Shown: in pieces, positions 6,489 through 12,299 of the stretch
Position numbering within the stretch: position 1 is the stretch's first letter
Layout of the letters: every line of letters begins with the position of its first letter
Assembly: GCA_051745935.1 (NCBI GenBank)
Contig: JBNJEM010000171.1
Coordinates: 1 to 12,299 of the forward strand
DNA from: JBNJEM01 sp051745935
GTDB lineage: Bacteria; Planctomycetota; Planctomycetia; Pirellulales; Pirellulaceae
DNA: 12,299 nucleotides
Direction: 5' to 3'
Position numbers and translations under genes: made by a program
The notes under the pieces: generated by a model
What the model was told of the DNA's origin: nothing
Database searches by the model: none
Seen by the model: the letters and a program-made list of their open reading frames with translations, nothing else

Positions 6489-7162
6489 TGACGTTTCTCC
6501 TTGAACTCGGAAGTAGGCTCGCGATCAAGCAGTTCCGCCACCCGCTCGCGAATCGGTTGCCGGGCAGCGGCCAAAAAGGTGAGCATCGATGATGGTAATT
6601 CCGGCAAGTTAACTCGGCGCATGACCCGATTCAGCCGCGTGAGCAGTTTCGCATCGTCCAGGTAGTCGTATAAAAACCGCTCGCGGCAGAACAACCGAAT
6701 CATTCGCGGCAAGTCCTCCGCTCGTCCCGTGGTCACCCGATGCACGGCCTCCGAAACCCGGTGCGAATCCAACTTGCACAACGCGTCGTAGTAGGCGTCC
6801 AGTCGCCCAACATCTTGTTCAATCAGGGCCCCATCAAGCAAGATTTCCACCAGAATGTGCCCCAGAAAACTGTGCCGAAAGCCGGTGTCATCCGGTAGAA
6901 TCCGGCGCACGTTCAGCGTGAACTCCAAACTCAACTCGGCGAATGAACGTGTCTGGTGAAACCGAGCATCATCCTCGTGGTGGGCGATGACCCCTCGGGC
7001 CACCCCGGAGAGAACGGGATCCGGATCATCCACCCAGGGCGTGGCTCGCCGGGCCCGCGCCCGAACCCGGCGATCCACGACACTCAGCCAATCGGGCACG
7101 GCGGTACCGGCCAGGACATAGGGGGTATCGAGGAAATCAAGTCCGTGCGCGAAATAATTCAT
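6485..7162 (-). CDS. conserved-looking hypothetical protein with a His/Asp-rich possible metal site
   Basis: I do not recognise this 225-residue protein firmly. It opens MNYFAHGLDFLDTPYVLAGT, followed by VPDWL. Conserved-looking polar residues are His6, Asp24, His61-His62, His69, His97, and His102, Glu106 and Asp110 in GHILVEILLD. This arrangement, in an apparently all-helical protein, recalls acyl-carrier-protein phosphodiesterase (AcpH) and other helical metal-dependent hydrolases, but similarity is only in general pattern. The second half is Arg- and Leu-rich helix. No signal peptide or membrane segment is seen. Its end overlaps the epimerase start (ATGA), so the two are translationally linked and a shared pathway is plausible. 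It begins 189 bp after the oxidoreductase gene, beyond a dispersed repeat. No clear ribosome site precedes ATG 7162. Confidence 0.75.
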   Translation of the reverse strand: MNYFAHGLDFLDTPYVLAGTAVPDWLSVVDRRVRARARRATPWVDDPDPVLSGVARGVIAHHEDDARFHQTRSFAELSLEFTLNVRRILPDDTGFRHSFLGHILVEILLDGALIEQDVGRLDAYYDALCKLDSHRVSEAVHRVTTGRAEDLPRMIRLFCRERFLYDYLDDAKLLTRLNRVMRRVNLPELPSSMLTFLAAARQPIRERVAELLDREPTSEFKEKRQ

Positions 7163-7240
7163 GGGTCACGGTGCCAGGTTCGTCGCGGTCTCGGGACACG
7201 GCGACGGTTGCCCTCCAGTGCCCCTCCCGCCTCGTTCATA

Positions 7241-7340
7241 CGGGTCGCGGATGACTTTGTCGTCCGCGAGTCCGACCAACGGGAGGACGACTTGCGTCGC
7301 GAAGCTTTCCACCCCGGACAAATCCGACCGTCTGAAGCAT
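7241..7340 (+). repeat. dispersed about 100-bp repeat, copy A (reads on plus strand)
   Basis: This stretch matches the reverse complement of 10151-10249 at about 86 of 100 positions with one single-base gap; both share GAGTCCGACCAACGGGAGGA exactly. It starts about 80 bp from the 225-residue gene and ends 11 bp short of the oxidoreductase stop codon. Substitutions and a gap do not follow codon rules, so conservation looks like DNA rather than protein. A 7-bp dyad here (7259-7265 with 7285-7291) is not kept in copy B. Confidence 0.8.
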
Positions 7341-7351
7341 ATCTTCCCGGA

Positions 7352-8512
7352 TCAATCGATGGTCGTCCACCGGCCCGTTTTCGCACTCTCGAGCACCGCG
7401 TCGCATACTTTTTGCGTCCGCAAACCGCTCCGGAAATCGGGTTGCGCGGGCTGTCCCGTTTGCAGGCCGGTAAGGTAGTCCGCGAGTTGGTGGACGAAGG
7501 TGTGCTCGTAGCCCAGCGTGCAGCCGGGAACCCACCACTTATCCATGTACGGATGCTCGAAATTGGTCACATGGATCCGCTGCCAACCGGTCACGTGATC
7601 TTCGATCTTTTCGCCGGTTTTCGGCGTGGCGTACCGGAAGTAATCGAGATACTGGGGGTCCTCCAAGTCGAAGAACAAACTCCCGTTCTGGCCGTTCACT
7701 TCAAAGGTGTTGTAGTTCTTTCGGCCGCGCGCGTACCGGGTGCTCTCGAACGTGCCCATGGACCCATTGGCGAAAACGGCCAGGAACATGCAAGCATCGT
7801 CGATTCCGACGGACTCGACTTTGCCCGTATCCTGGTGCATCCGTTTCTTGACGAACGTTTCCGTCTTGGCCACCACCGACTCAATGGGACCGTTGAGCCA
7901 CTCCGCCGTGTCAATCGAGTGGGCCAGCAAGTCACCCGTCACCCCCGATCCAGCGACCTTGGCATCCAGCCGCCACAGCGTGTCGCCCCCTTGCGGCACG
8001 TCCGTCGAGATGGTCCAGTCCTGCAGGTAGGTGGCTCGATAATGGAACGGTTGTCCAACCCGCCCTTCGTCGACCAGCTGTTTGGCCAGCGTAATCGCCG
8101 GAACGCGGCGATAGTTGAACGAGACCAAATTGGGCACCCCGGCCTTCTCCACCGCCTGGCACATTTCCTCCGCCTCGGCCGCGTTCATGGCCAACGGCTT
8201 CTCGCAAATGATGCTTTTCCCAGCAGCGGCGGCGGCTAACACGAGCTCCTTGTGGGTATTGTTGGGCGTGCAGACGTCAATCTGGTCGATGTCGTCACGC
8301 TCCATCAGTTTTCGCCAGTCGGTCTCGTATGACTCATACCCCCACTGATCGGCGAATGCCTGCAGCTTATCGGCGGGCTCCAGCGCGCAAATGGCTTTCA
8401 AAGTCGGCTTGATCTCCATGGGAAAGAAATTACCGACTTTTCGGTACGCATTGGAGTGAGCACGCCCCATGAAGCCCGTCCCGATCACGCCAACGTTCAG
8501 TCTCTTCGACAT
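7352..8512 (-). CDS. Gfo/Idh/MocA-family NAD(P)-dependent oxidoreductase
   Basis: The 386-residue protein begins with a Rossmann fold, GVIGTGFMGRAH (Gly11, Gly13, Gly16), and carries the family motif CEKPLA with Lys105. The substrate domain has GVTGDLLAHSID, where Asp194 and His198 are the expected catalytic pair. Family members oxidise a sugar, inositol or sugar-derivative hydroxyl, often at C3. With no Tat or Sec signal it should be cytoplasmic, unlike the many exported planctomycete members. A good ribosome site (GGAAAGTGAG) precedes ATG 8512. It follows the cupin gene by 120 bp and precedes the sugar-epimerase pair, suggesting one pathway. Substrate cannot be assigned from sequence. Its 3' end lies 11 bp from repeat copy A. 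Confidence 0.92.
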   Translation of the reverse strand: MSKRLNVGVIGTGFMGRAHSNAYRKVGNFFPMEIKPTLKAICALEPADKLQAFADQWGYESYETDWRKLMERDDIDQIDVCTPNNTHKELVLAAAAAGKSIICEKPLAMNAAEAEEMCQAVEKAGVPNLVSFNYRRVPAITLAKQLVDEGRVGQPFHYRATYLQDWTISTDVPQGGDTLWRLDAKVAGSGVTGDLLAHSIDTAEWLNGPIESVVAKTETFVKKRMHQDTGKVESVGIDDACMFLAVFANGSMGTFESTRYARGRKNYNTFEVNGQNGSLFFDLEDPQYLDYFRYATPKTGEKIEDHVTGWQRIHVTNFEHPYMDKWWVPGCTLGYEHTFVHQLADYLTGLQTGQPAQPDFRSGLRTQKVCDAVLESAKTGRWTTID

Positions 8513-8632
8513 CTTTTTCTCACTTTCCTATACGCGGACCACGATATCTCTTTCGAATCTCTTCCGATCTAAAATCACACGTTGAACCTTGCGGGAACCA
8601 TGCACGCGCGGCAGCCGGCACGCGGATACCGC

Positions 8633-9868
8633 TTAGCCGCCGCCCGGAGTGGGAACGGAATCGTGCACGCCAGGGCCGAAATAGCGAAGTGAAACGAGCG
8701 GCTCACTCCCCGTGTTCTCCACTTCAACGCCGGCTCGCGCCGCTTCATGCGTGATGAACACCTCGTCCTCGGTCTCATCGCCGAAACGAATCATCGCGGG
8801 GGTCTGGAGGTTCAACGAACCGATCCGCCCTTTGCCCTGAACCGTGATCCAACCACTCGCCCCGGGATCCTGTAGCCGGCACGTGGCCCCCGGCTCCACC
8901 GTCAACTCTCGCGCGCTGAACAACTGCCGACCATCGATGAGCCCATAGACAATCCATTGATCCACCCAACCATTGCCACTGGCGTGAACGATCGGTTCCA
9001 GATAGTTGTTCGCTTTGAAATGCGTGTCAACGTTCTTATCCCAATCCAGTTGCTCGATAATGTAATCGAGGTCCTGATGTTTGTCCTCCGGCACGTCCTT
9101 CACGCAAAGTGACCAGGGAACTTCACGACCTTCGACGAGAGACTGGTACATGCCAAACACGTCGCTCCCCCACTGGGGCTCGTACGTACACAGCGAGCCC
9201 GGGGCGTGCAGCACGCCGGGGGGAATCAACCAACCGGATCCACGCTTCAAACGATACGCGCGCGACAGATCCAAAATCCCATTGTCCCCCTTCCGCCAGT
9301 CCTCCAGGCATTTTCGAAGTTGCTGCTTCGTGGTTCCCGGTTCCAGGCCCATGAAGGTGTAACAGAAATTGTTATCCACATTGTTATACTGAGCCGGGAA
9401 GTAATAGCCCTCTGGCTTGCCTTCCTGTCCCGTTAGTTTAGCATGCTCTTGCTTCTGGTGCATGTGGTGGGGAATCGGGCCCATGTTGTCAAAGAACTTC
9501 GAATAGACCGGCCACCGCTGATGCGCGTCCCACATCGTTTGACCGACCATCCGGGGGCCGGCGGCGGCTACCGCCTCTTTCAACGTGAAATGATTTCCGT
9601 CAAAACTGACAAAACTCAGCCCTTCGTGCCACACTCGCCCCTCATTCGCCGCTTCCGTGGTGCTGGCAAACCAGCGTTCATCGATCCCTCCACGCTCCGC
9701 GCCATACGCGTACAGGTCGTCCGGATGGAGCTTGAGGCGACGTCCCGGATGCAGAAAGCTGCGAGGCACCCACGTTGGCGTCAAACGCAGGAGCCCACCG
9801 TTCGCCTCCAAGGCCTGCTCCAACGCCCCAGCCACTTCACCGCCCTGAATGACCTTTCCCGTGCTCAT
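8633..9868 (-). CDS. cupin protein resembling class I mannose-6-phosphate isomerase
   Basis: This 411-residue protein contains PIPHHMHQKQEHAK (about 132-144), KPEGYYF with Glu153, and IPPGVLHAPG with His221, followed by YEPQWGSD. That series parallels the zinc-site motifs of class I phosphomannose isomerases (Gln-x-His, Lys-Pro-Glu, a distal His, then a Glu-x-Gln-x-x-Ser-Asp segment). The probable ligands are His135, His137, Glu153 and His221. The N-terminal 100 residues and the C-terminal beta-rich part differ from textbook enzymes, so it may isomerise another sugar or act as a non-enzymatic cupin. An excellent ribosome site (GGAGGAGA) lies just before ATG 9868. It is the first gene of the minus-strand series and faces the DUF4432 gene across a 699-bp divergent region. 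Confidence 0.8.
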   Translation of the reverse strand: MSTGKVIQGGEVAGALEQALEANGGLLRLTPTWVPRSFLHPGRRLKLHPDDLYAYGAERGGIDERWFASTTEAANEGRVWHEGLSFVSFDGNHFTLKEAVAAAGPRMVGQTMWDAHQRWPVYSKFFDNMGPIPHHMHQKQEHAKLTGQEGKPEGYYFPAQYNNVDNNFCYTFMGLEPGTTKQQLRKCLEDWRKGDNGILDLSRAYRLKRGSGWLIPPGVLHAPGSLCTYEPQWGSDVFGMYQSLVEGREVPWSLCVKDVPEDKHQDLDYIIEQLDWDKNVDTHFKANNYLEPIVHASGNGWVDQWIVYGLIDGRQLFSARELTVEPGATCRLQDPGASGWITVQGKGRIGSLNLQTPAMIRFGDETEDEVFITHEAARAGVEVENTGSEPLVSLRYFGPGVHDSVPTPGGG

Positions 9869-10150
9869 TAAATCTCCTCCACCTATGCAATTGAGAACCT
9901 ATAACCACACCTCGCACTTCTCCCGTAATCCACGAGGGTTTGGAAGCGAGAGCTCGGTTTTGTTACGGGCTGTAAAAACGCCGTGACACACAACATGGAC
10001 CTGTCCTCCCCAACGCCCGCCCCCCCTTTCCCTCGGCACATCGGGATGCCCATCGCAATCGCCTCGCGAACCACTCCCACTCGCTACCACCACCGCTCCG
10101 ACGCGAAACCCCATCGCAAGATGGCCCCGGACCGCAACCGGACAACCGTT

Positions 10151-10249
10151 ATATTTCAGGCGGTTGGATTTTTCCGGATGGAAAGCTGCCCGACGCAAGC
10201 CGTCCTCCCGTTGGTCGGACTCGCGGCGGAGAAAGTCATCCGCGACCGG
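10151..10249 (-). repeat. dispersed about 100-bp repeat, copy B (reads on minus strand)
   Basis: This is the inverted partner of 7241-7340, about 86% identical with one single-base gap. Frames through it on either strand look non-coding. It lies about 280 bp upstream of the cupin start and about 320 bp upstream of the DUF4432 start. With copy A it brackets the cupin and oxidoreductase genes, the two copies pointing toward each other. Confidence 0.8.
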
Positions 10250-10372
10250 TATATGCCGAACTCCGGATACCGAACAACTCCAGCTGGCTCTCCATGATCC
10301 CACCCCCTCCTCGGCGCCCGTCCGCTGCCTCGAAGCGAAAACCACCCCCGCCCTCGGATTTCCATCGGCGCC

Positions 10373-10385
10373 CGCATAATATGCG
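10373..10385. promoter_or_regulatory. perfect odd palindrome, possible operator
   Basis: CGCATA, a central A and TATGCG form a perfect 13-bp palindrome about 180 bp upstream of the DUF4432 start. The size suits a dimeric regulator half-site pair, but no regulator gene is in the window. Confidence 0.3.
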
Positions 10386-10441
10386 TTGTATTCGACTCAG
10401 CAAACCACCGCAAGTGAACACCCCCCATAATGCCAGGCGCA

Positions 10442-10461
10442 CCGGTGGTGGCCAACACCGG
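10442..10461. promoter_or_regulatory. near-perfect 20-bp palindrome, possible operator
   Basis: CCGGTGGTGG and CCAACACCGG pair at nine of ten positions around a central GGCC. Even symmetry about a central CpG-free GG/CC step suits a dimeric helix-turn-helix repressor. It lies 106 bp upstream of the DUF4432 start and 3 bp before the next dyad. Confidence 0.4.
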
Positions 10462-10464
10462 CAT

Positions 10465-10488
10465 TTGACCGTACATTGGTACGGTTAA
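10465..10488. promoter_or_regulatory. 24-nt inverted repeat, possible operator or RNA hairpin
   Basis: TTGACCGTAC, loop ATTG, GTACGGTTAA forms a ten-pair stem with one G-T pair. Its left end TTGACC resembles a -35 box, but no good -10 box follows at the right distance. The position, about 80 bp before the DUF4432 ATG, fits an operator overlapping a promoter. Confidence 0.4.
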
Positions 10489-10502
10489 GCATCGTTCGAC
10501 AA

Positions 10503-10547
10503 CTTACCGTCCGATACCTTACTGTCCGATACCTTACGGTCCGATTT
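10503..10547. repeat. three tandem 15-bp repeats just upstream of the DUF4432 gene
   Basis: The units are CTTACCGTCCGATAC, CTTACTGTCCGATAC and CTTACGGTCCGATTT, head to tail with no spacer. They differ at one central base, and the last unit ends in TTT inside a run of seven Ts. The array ends 20 bp before the ATG at 10568, so it lies in the 5' leader or core promoter. A reading frame through it on the minus strand (SDRKVSDSKVSD) has no other support. Confidence 0.7.
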
Positions 10548-10567
10548 TTTTCCAAGAGGGTGAGCAA

Positions 10568-11734
10568 ATGGCCGAGTCAACCTGGAGCCTCGTCGACAGG
10601 ACGAATCGAACATACATGGAACAATTGGAGGTAACACCGGAATCCGTTGGCGGACAAGCGCAAGGCTACTATATCCACAAACATCGGCTGCGTGGCGGTC
10701 TGAGTGATGGGGTCGACGTCGTCCATGTCGACAACGGTACGCTCCAGTTCGACATTTTGCCAACCCGAGGCATGGGCTTATGGAAAGCCTGGCTCGGCGA
10801 TCAGCAGATCGGTTGGAACTCCCCCGTTAAAGGACCGGTTCACCCCGCCTTCGTCCCGTTAACCGAGCCCAGCGGTCTAGGATGGCTCGAAGGCTTCGAC
10901 GAACTTGTAGCACGCTGTGGCTTGGAAAGCAACGGGGCCCCGGATTTCGACAGTCAGGGAGGGCTGACCCACGGCTTGCACGGTCGCATTACCAACAAAC
11001 CCGCTCACGAAGTAAAACTGTATGTAAACGGGGAAACTGGGGAAATCGCGGTCACTGGCGTGGTCGACGAGGTCCGGATTCACTTCTTCAAACTGAGGCT
11101 TTCCACGACCATCAAGACCAAAGTGGGGCAAAACTCAATCGAGATTCATGACACCGTCCAAAACCTCTCCGCTAGCGCGACCGACATTCAGATGCTTTAC
11201 CATATTAATCTCGGCGCCCCCCTGCTGGAGCCGGGAGCCAGCGTCGTCGTGCCGGTGAAAACGCTGGTGCCGCGCAATGAACGGGCCGCTGAAGACGTGG
11301 ACCGCTGGTCGACATTCGATCCGCCCGTGGCGGGATACGTCGAGCAAGTCTATTTTTGTGATTTGCAGTCCGACAGGCAAAACCGCACGGAGGTACTCCT
11401 CAAAAACGCTCAAAGCAGCCGAGCCGTGAGTGTTCATTTCAACACCCAACAATTGCCTTGTTTCTCGTTCTGGAAAAACCAGATCGCGGAAGCCGACGGT
11501 TACGCGACGGGACTCGAACCCGGCACCAACTATCCGAATCCCCACGGCTTCGAACAATCCCACAACCGTGTCGTGCCGCTCGCCCCGCACGCCTCCTGTT
11601 CATTTGATCTTCGTTTGCAGGCGCACGCCAACTCGGGGGAAGTCGCCGAGGCCGAGCAACGAATCCAAGCATTATGTGAACAGAAACCAGTCATTCATGA
11701 TCGCCCGCGGCTCGAATGGTGCTCCGAAGCGTAG
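10568..11734 (+). CDS. DUF4432 family protein (galactose-mutarotase-like fold)
   Basis: The 388-residue protein matches DUF4432, a family with the beta-sandwich fold of aldose 1-epimerases. Hallmarks are DILPTRGMGLWKAWLGD (about 62-78), IGWNSPVKGP, GWLEGFDELVARCGLESNG (105-123), GGLTHGLHGRI with His135 and His138, and YHINLGAPLLEPG in the second half. Members are thought to bind or epimerise sugars, but few have been tested, so the reaction is uncertain. No signal peptide is seen, so it is probably cytoplasmic. GAGGGTGAG precedes ATG 10568 at good spacing. It is the first gene of the plus-strand series, 80 bp before a secreted sulfatase, and probably handles sugar released by that series. Tandem repeats and dyads immediately upstream suggest regulated expression. 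Confidence 0.9.
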   Translation: MAESTWSLVDRTNRTYMEQLEVTPESVGGQAQGYYIHKHRLRGGLSDGVDVVHVDNGTLQFDILPTRGMGLWKAWLGDQQIGWNSPVKGPVHPAFVPLTEPSGLGWLEGFDELVARCGLESNGAPDFDSQGGLTHGLHGRITNKPAHEVKLYVNGETGEIAVTGVVDEVRIHFFKLRLSTTIKTKVGQNSIEIHDTVQNLSASATDIQMLYHINLGAPLLEPGASVVVPVKTLVPRNERAAEDVDRWSTFDPPVAGYVEQVYFCDLQSDRQNRTEVLLKNAQSSRAVSVHFNTQQLPCFSFWKNQIAEADGYATGLEPGTNYPNPHGFEQSHNRVVPLAPHASCSFDLRLQAHANSGEVAEAEQRIQALCEQKPVIHDRPRLEWCSEA

Positions 11735-11814
11735 CTGGCCGGCGGCGGTTGTCGGCAAGAGCGAGCGGCGTTTTTTCCTTTGTTTGAAATCAATCTGCTA
11801 AGGAGGTTCTACTG

Positions 11815-12299
11815 ATGTGTCGCCTTTTGACCTTTCTTGTTCTGAGTTTGCTTTCGATTCCAGCATTCACACGCGTGAACGCGGACCAGCCGCCTAACAT
11901 CATTTTCTTCCTCTCGGATGACCAGCGCGCGGACTTCCTCGGTTGCGCGGGACACCCGATCGTGAAGACCCCTCATATCGACAACCTAGCGGCGGACGGT
12001 ACACGCTTTGAAAACGCATTTGTGACCACCTCCATCTGCGCGGCCAGTCGAGCGACCCTGTTCACGGGACTTTGGGAACGGTCCCATAAATACACCTTTG
12101 GCACCCCGCCGATCGACATGGCGATGATCGAGGCCAGCTATCCGGCAGTGCTCAAGAGGGCAGGGTATCGAACCGGGTTTGTCGGGAAGTTCGGCGTCAA
12201 CGCGGGCGAAGGTGGCGTGGAGGAAATGTTTGATTCATTCGTTCCACTCGGCCGGAACCCCTACTTCAAGAAGCAAGACGAGGGATCGCCGCGCCATCT
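11815..12299 (+). CDS. secreted type I sulfatase, C-terminus beyond window
   Basis: The first 161 residues of a formylglycine-dependent sulfatase are present. A Sec signal peptide (MCRLLTFLVLSLLSIPAF..., probable cut after VNA at residue 23) sends it out of the cytoplasm. NIIFFLSDDQRADFLG (28-43) supplies the calcium-binding Asp35-Asp36 pair. The activation motif is CAASR (Cys75 to Arg79) followed by ATLFTG; Cys75 would be converted to formylglycine. GYRTGFVGKFG (about 129-139) holds the conserved lysine. Such enzymes usually need a formylglycine-generating or anaerobic maturase, not seen here. A near-perfect ribosome site, AAGGAGGT, lies before ATG 11815. The gene follows DUF4432 by 80 bp with no convincing terminator, so cotranscription is likely. 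It suggests use of a sulfated carbohydrate; which one cannot be told. Confidence 0.93.
   Translation, partial: MCRLLTFLVLSLLSIPAFTRVNADQPPNIIFFLSDDQRADFLGCAGHPIVKTPHIDNLAADGTRFENAFVTTSICAASRATLFTGLWERSHKYTFGTPPIDMAMIEASYPAVLKRAGYRTGFVGKFGVNAGEGGVEEMFDSFVPLGRNPYFKKQDEGSPRH

Larger units (their letters stand above)
9869..10567. other. 699-bp divergent intergenic region
   Basis: No frame here encodes a recognisable protein; translations are low-information shadows. It must hold the promoters of both the cupin series and the DUF4432 series. Contents seen: an inverted pair CCCGTAA/TTACGGG (9922-9928, 9963-9969), repeat copy B (10151-10249), an odd palindrome at 10373-10385, two adjacent dyads (10442-10461, 10465-10488) and tandem 15-bp units (10503-10547). 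The plus strand is strongly C-rich and G-poor at about 10000-10140 and 10300-10360. No convincing -10/-35 pair was found. Confidence 0.65.

Noticed and set aside
7181..7206. Hairpin CGTCGC/GCGACG upstream of the 225-residue gene
   Set aside because: It has only six pairs around a 14-nt loop in GC-rich sequence, with no T-run. This is expected by chance.
6956..8239. A 427-codon open frame on the plus strand
   Set aside because: It is the antisense shadow of the Gfo/Idh gene and the start of the 225-residue gene. Its composition is Arg-, Gly- and His-rich, as expected of a reverse reading.
9899..10345. A 148-codon minus-strand frame covering repeat copy B
   Set aside because: Similar residues appear in translations of both repeat copies only because the DNA is repeated. 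The copies differ by a single-base gap and lie in otherwise non-coding surroundings.
10503..10547. CRISPR array
   Set aside because: The three units are only 15 bp and directly adjacent with no spacers, and no cas gene is present.
10485..10763. A minus-strand frame with repeated KVSD residues
   Set aside because: The repeat comes from the tandem 15-bp DNA units, and the frame overlaps the DUF4432 gene in antisense.
11735..11776. Intrinsic terminator between DUF4432 and the sulfatase
   Set aside because: A weak six-pair stem (GCCGGC/GTCGGC) is present, but the T-run at 11771-11776 is about 15 bp away from it, and the gap to the next gene is short.

Overview
The window reads as about 12.3 kb of moderately GC-rich chromosome from a planctomycete. 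Three things point there. A 68-residue basic protein at 1254-1460 matches the 'small basic protein' family that marks the Planctomycetes-Verrucomicrobia-Chlamydiae group. A sulfatase sits beside a DUF4432 sugar-mutarotase relative. Gfo/Idh oxidoreductases, TIM-barrel sugar epimerases and soluble eukaryotic-like kinases occur together, as they often do in Pirellula/Rhodopirellula-type genomes. No tRNA, rRNA, insertion sequence, CRISPR array or phage gene was seen.

Layout. All genes from 1 to 9868 are on the minus strand; those from 10568 to the end are on the plus strand. In minus-strand reading order they are: a mannose-6-phosphate-isomerase-like cupin (9868-8633), a Gfo/Idh/MocA oxidoreductase (8512-7352), an unrecognised 225-residue protein (7162-6485), a D-psicose/D-tagatose 3-epimerase-like TIM barrel (6488-5640), scpB (5646-4882), rpe (4632-3940), accD (3940-3047), a small soluble protein kinase (2990-2115), the PVC small basic protein (1460-1254), and a LarA-type nickel-pincer racemase running off the left edge (1244 to below 1). 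A 699-bp divergent region separates these from DUF4432 (10568-11734) and a secreted sulfatase that runs off the right edge (11815 onward).

How the genes may work together. The cupin isomerase, oxidoreductase, 3-epimerase, DUF4432 protein and sulfatase look like a carbohydrate-use cluster, possibly for a sulfated or rare sugar. The substrate cannot be read from the sequence. Further along the minus strand come housekeeping genes: chromosome condensation, pentose phosphate and fatty acid synthesis. The 225-residue gene, the epimerase and scpB overlap, as do rpe and accD, so translation is probably coupled.

Non-coding structure is the more unusual part. A roughly 100-bp sequence occurs twice in opposite orientation (7241-7340 and 10151-10249) and brackets exactly the cupin and oxidoreductase genes. 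A perfect 23-bp inverted repeat, each arm of which is itself a hairpin, lies in the 654-bp gap between the kinase and the small basic protein. The DUF4432 upstream region carries dyads and three tandem 15-bp units.
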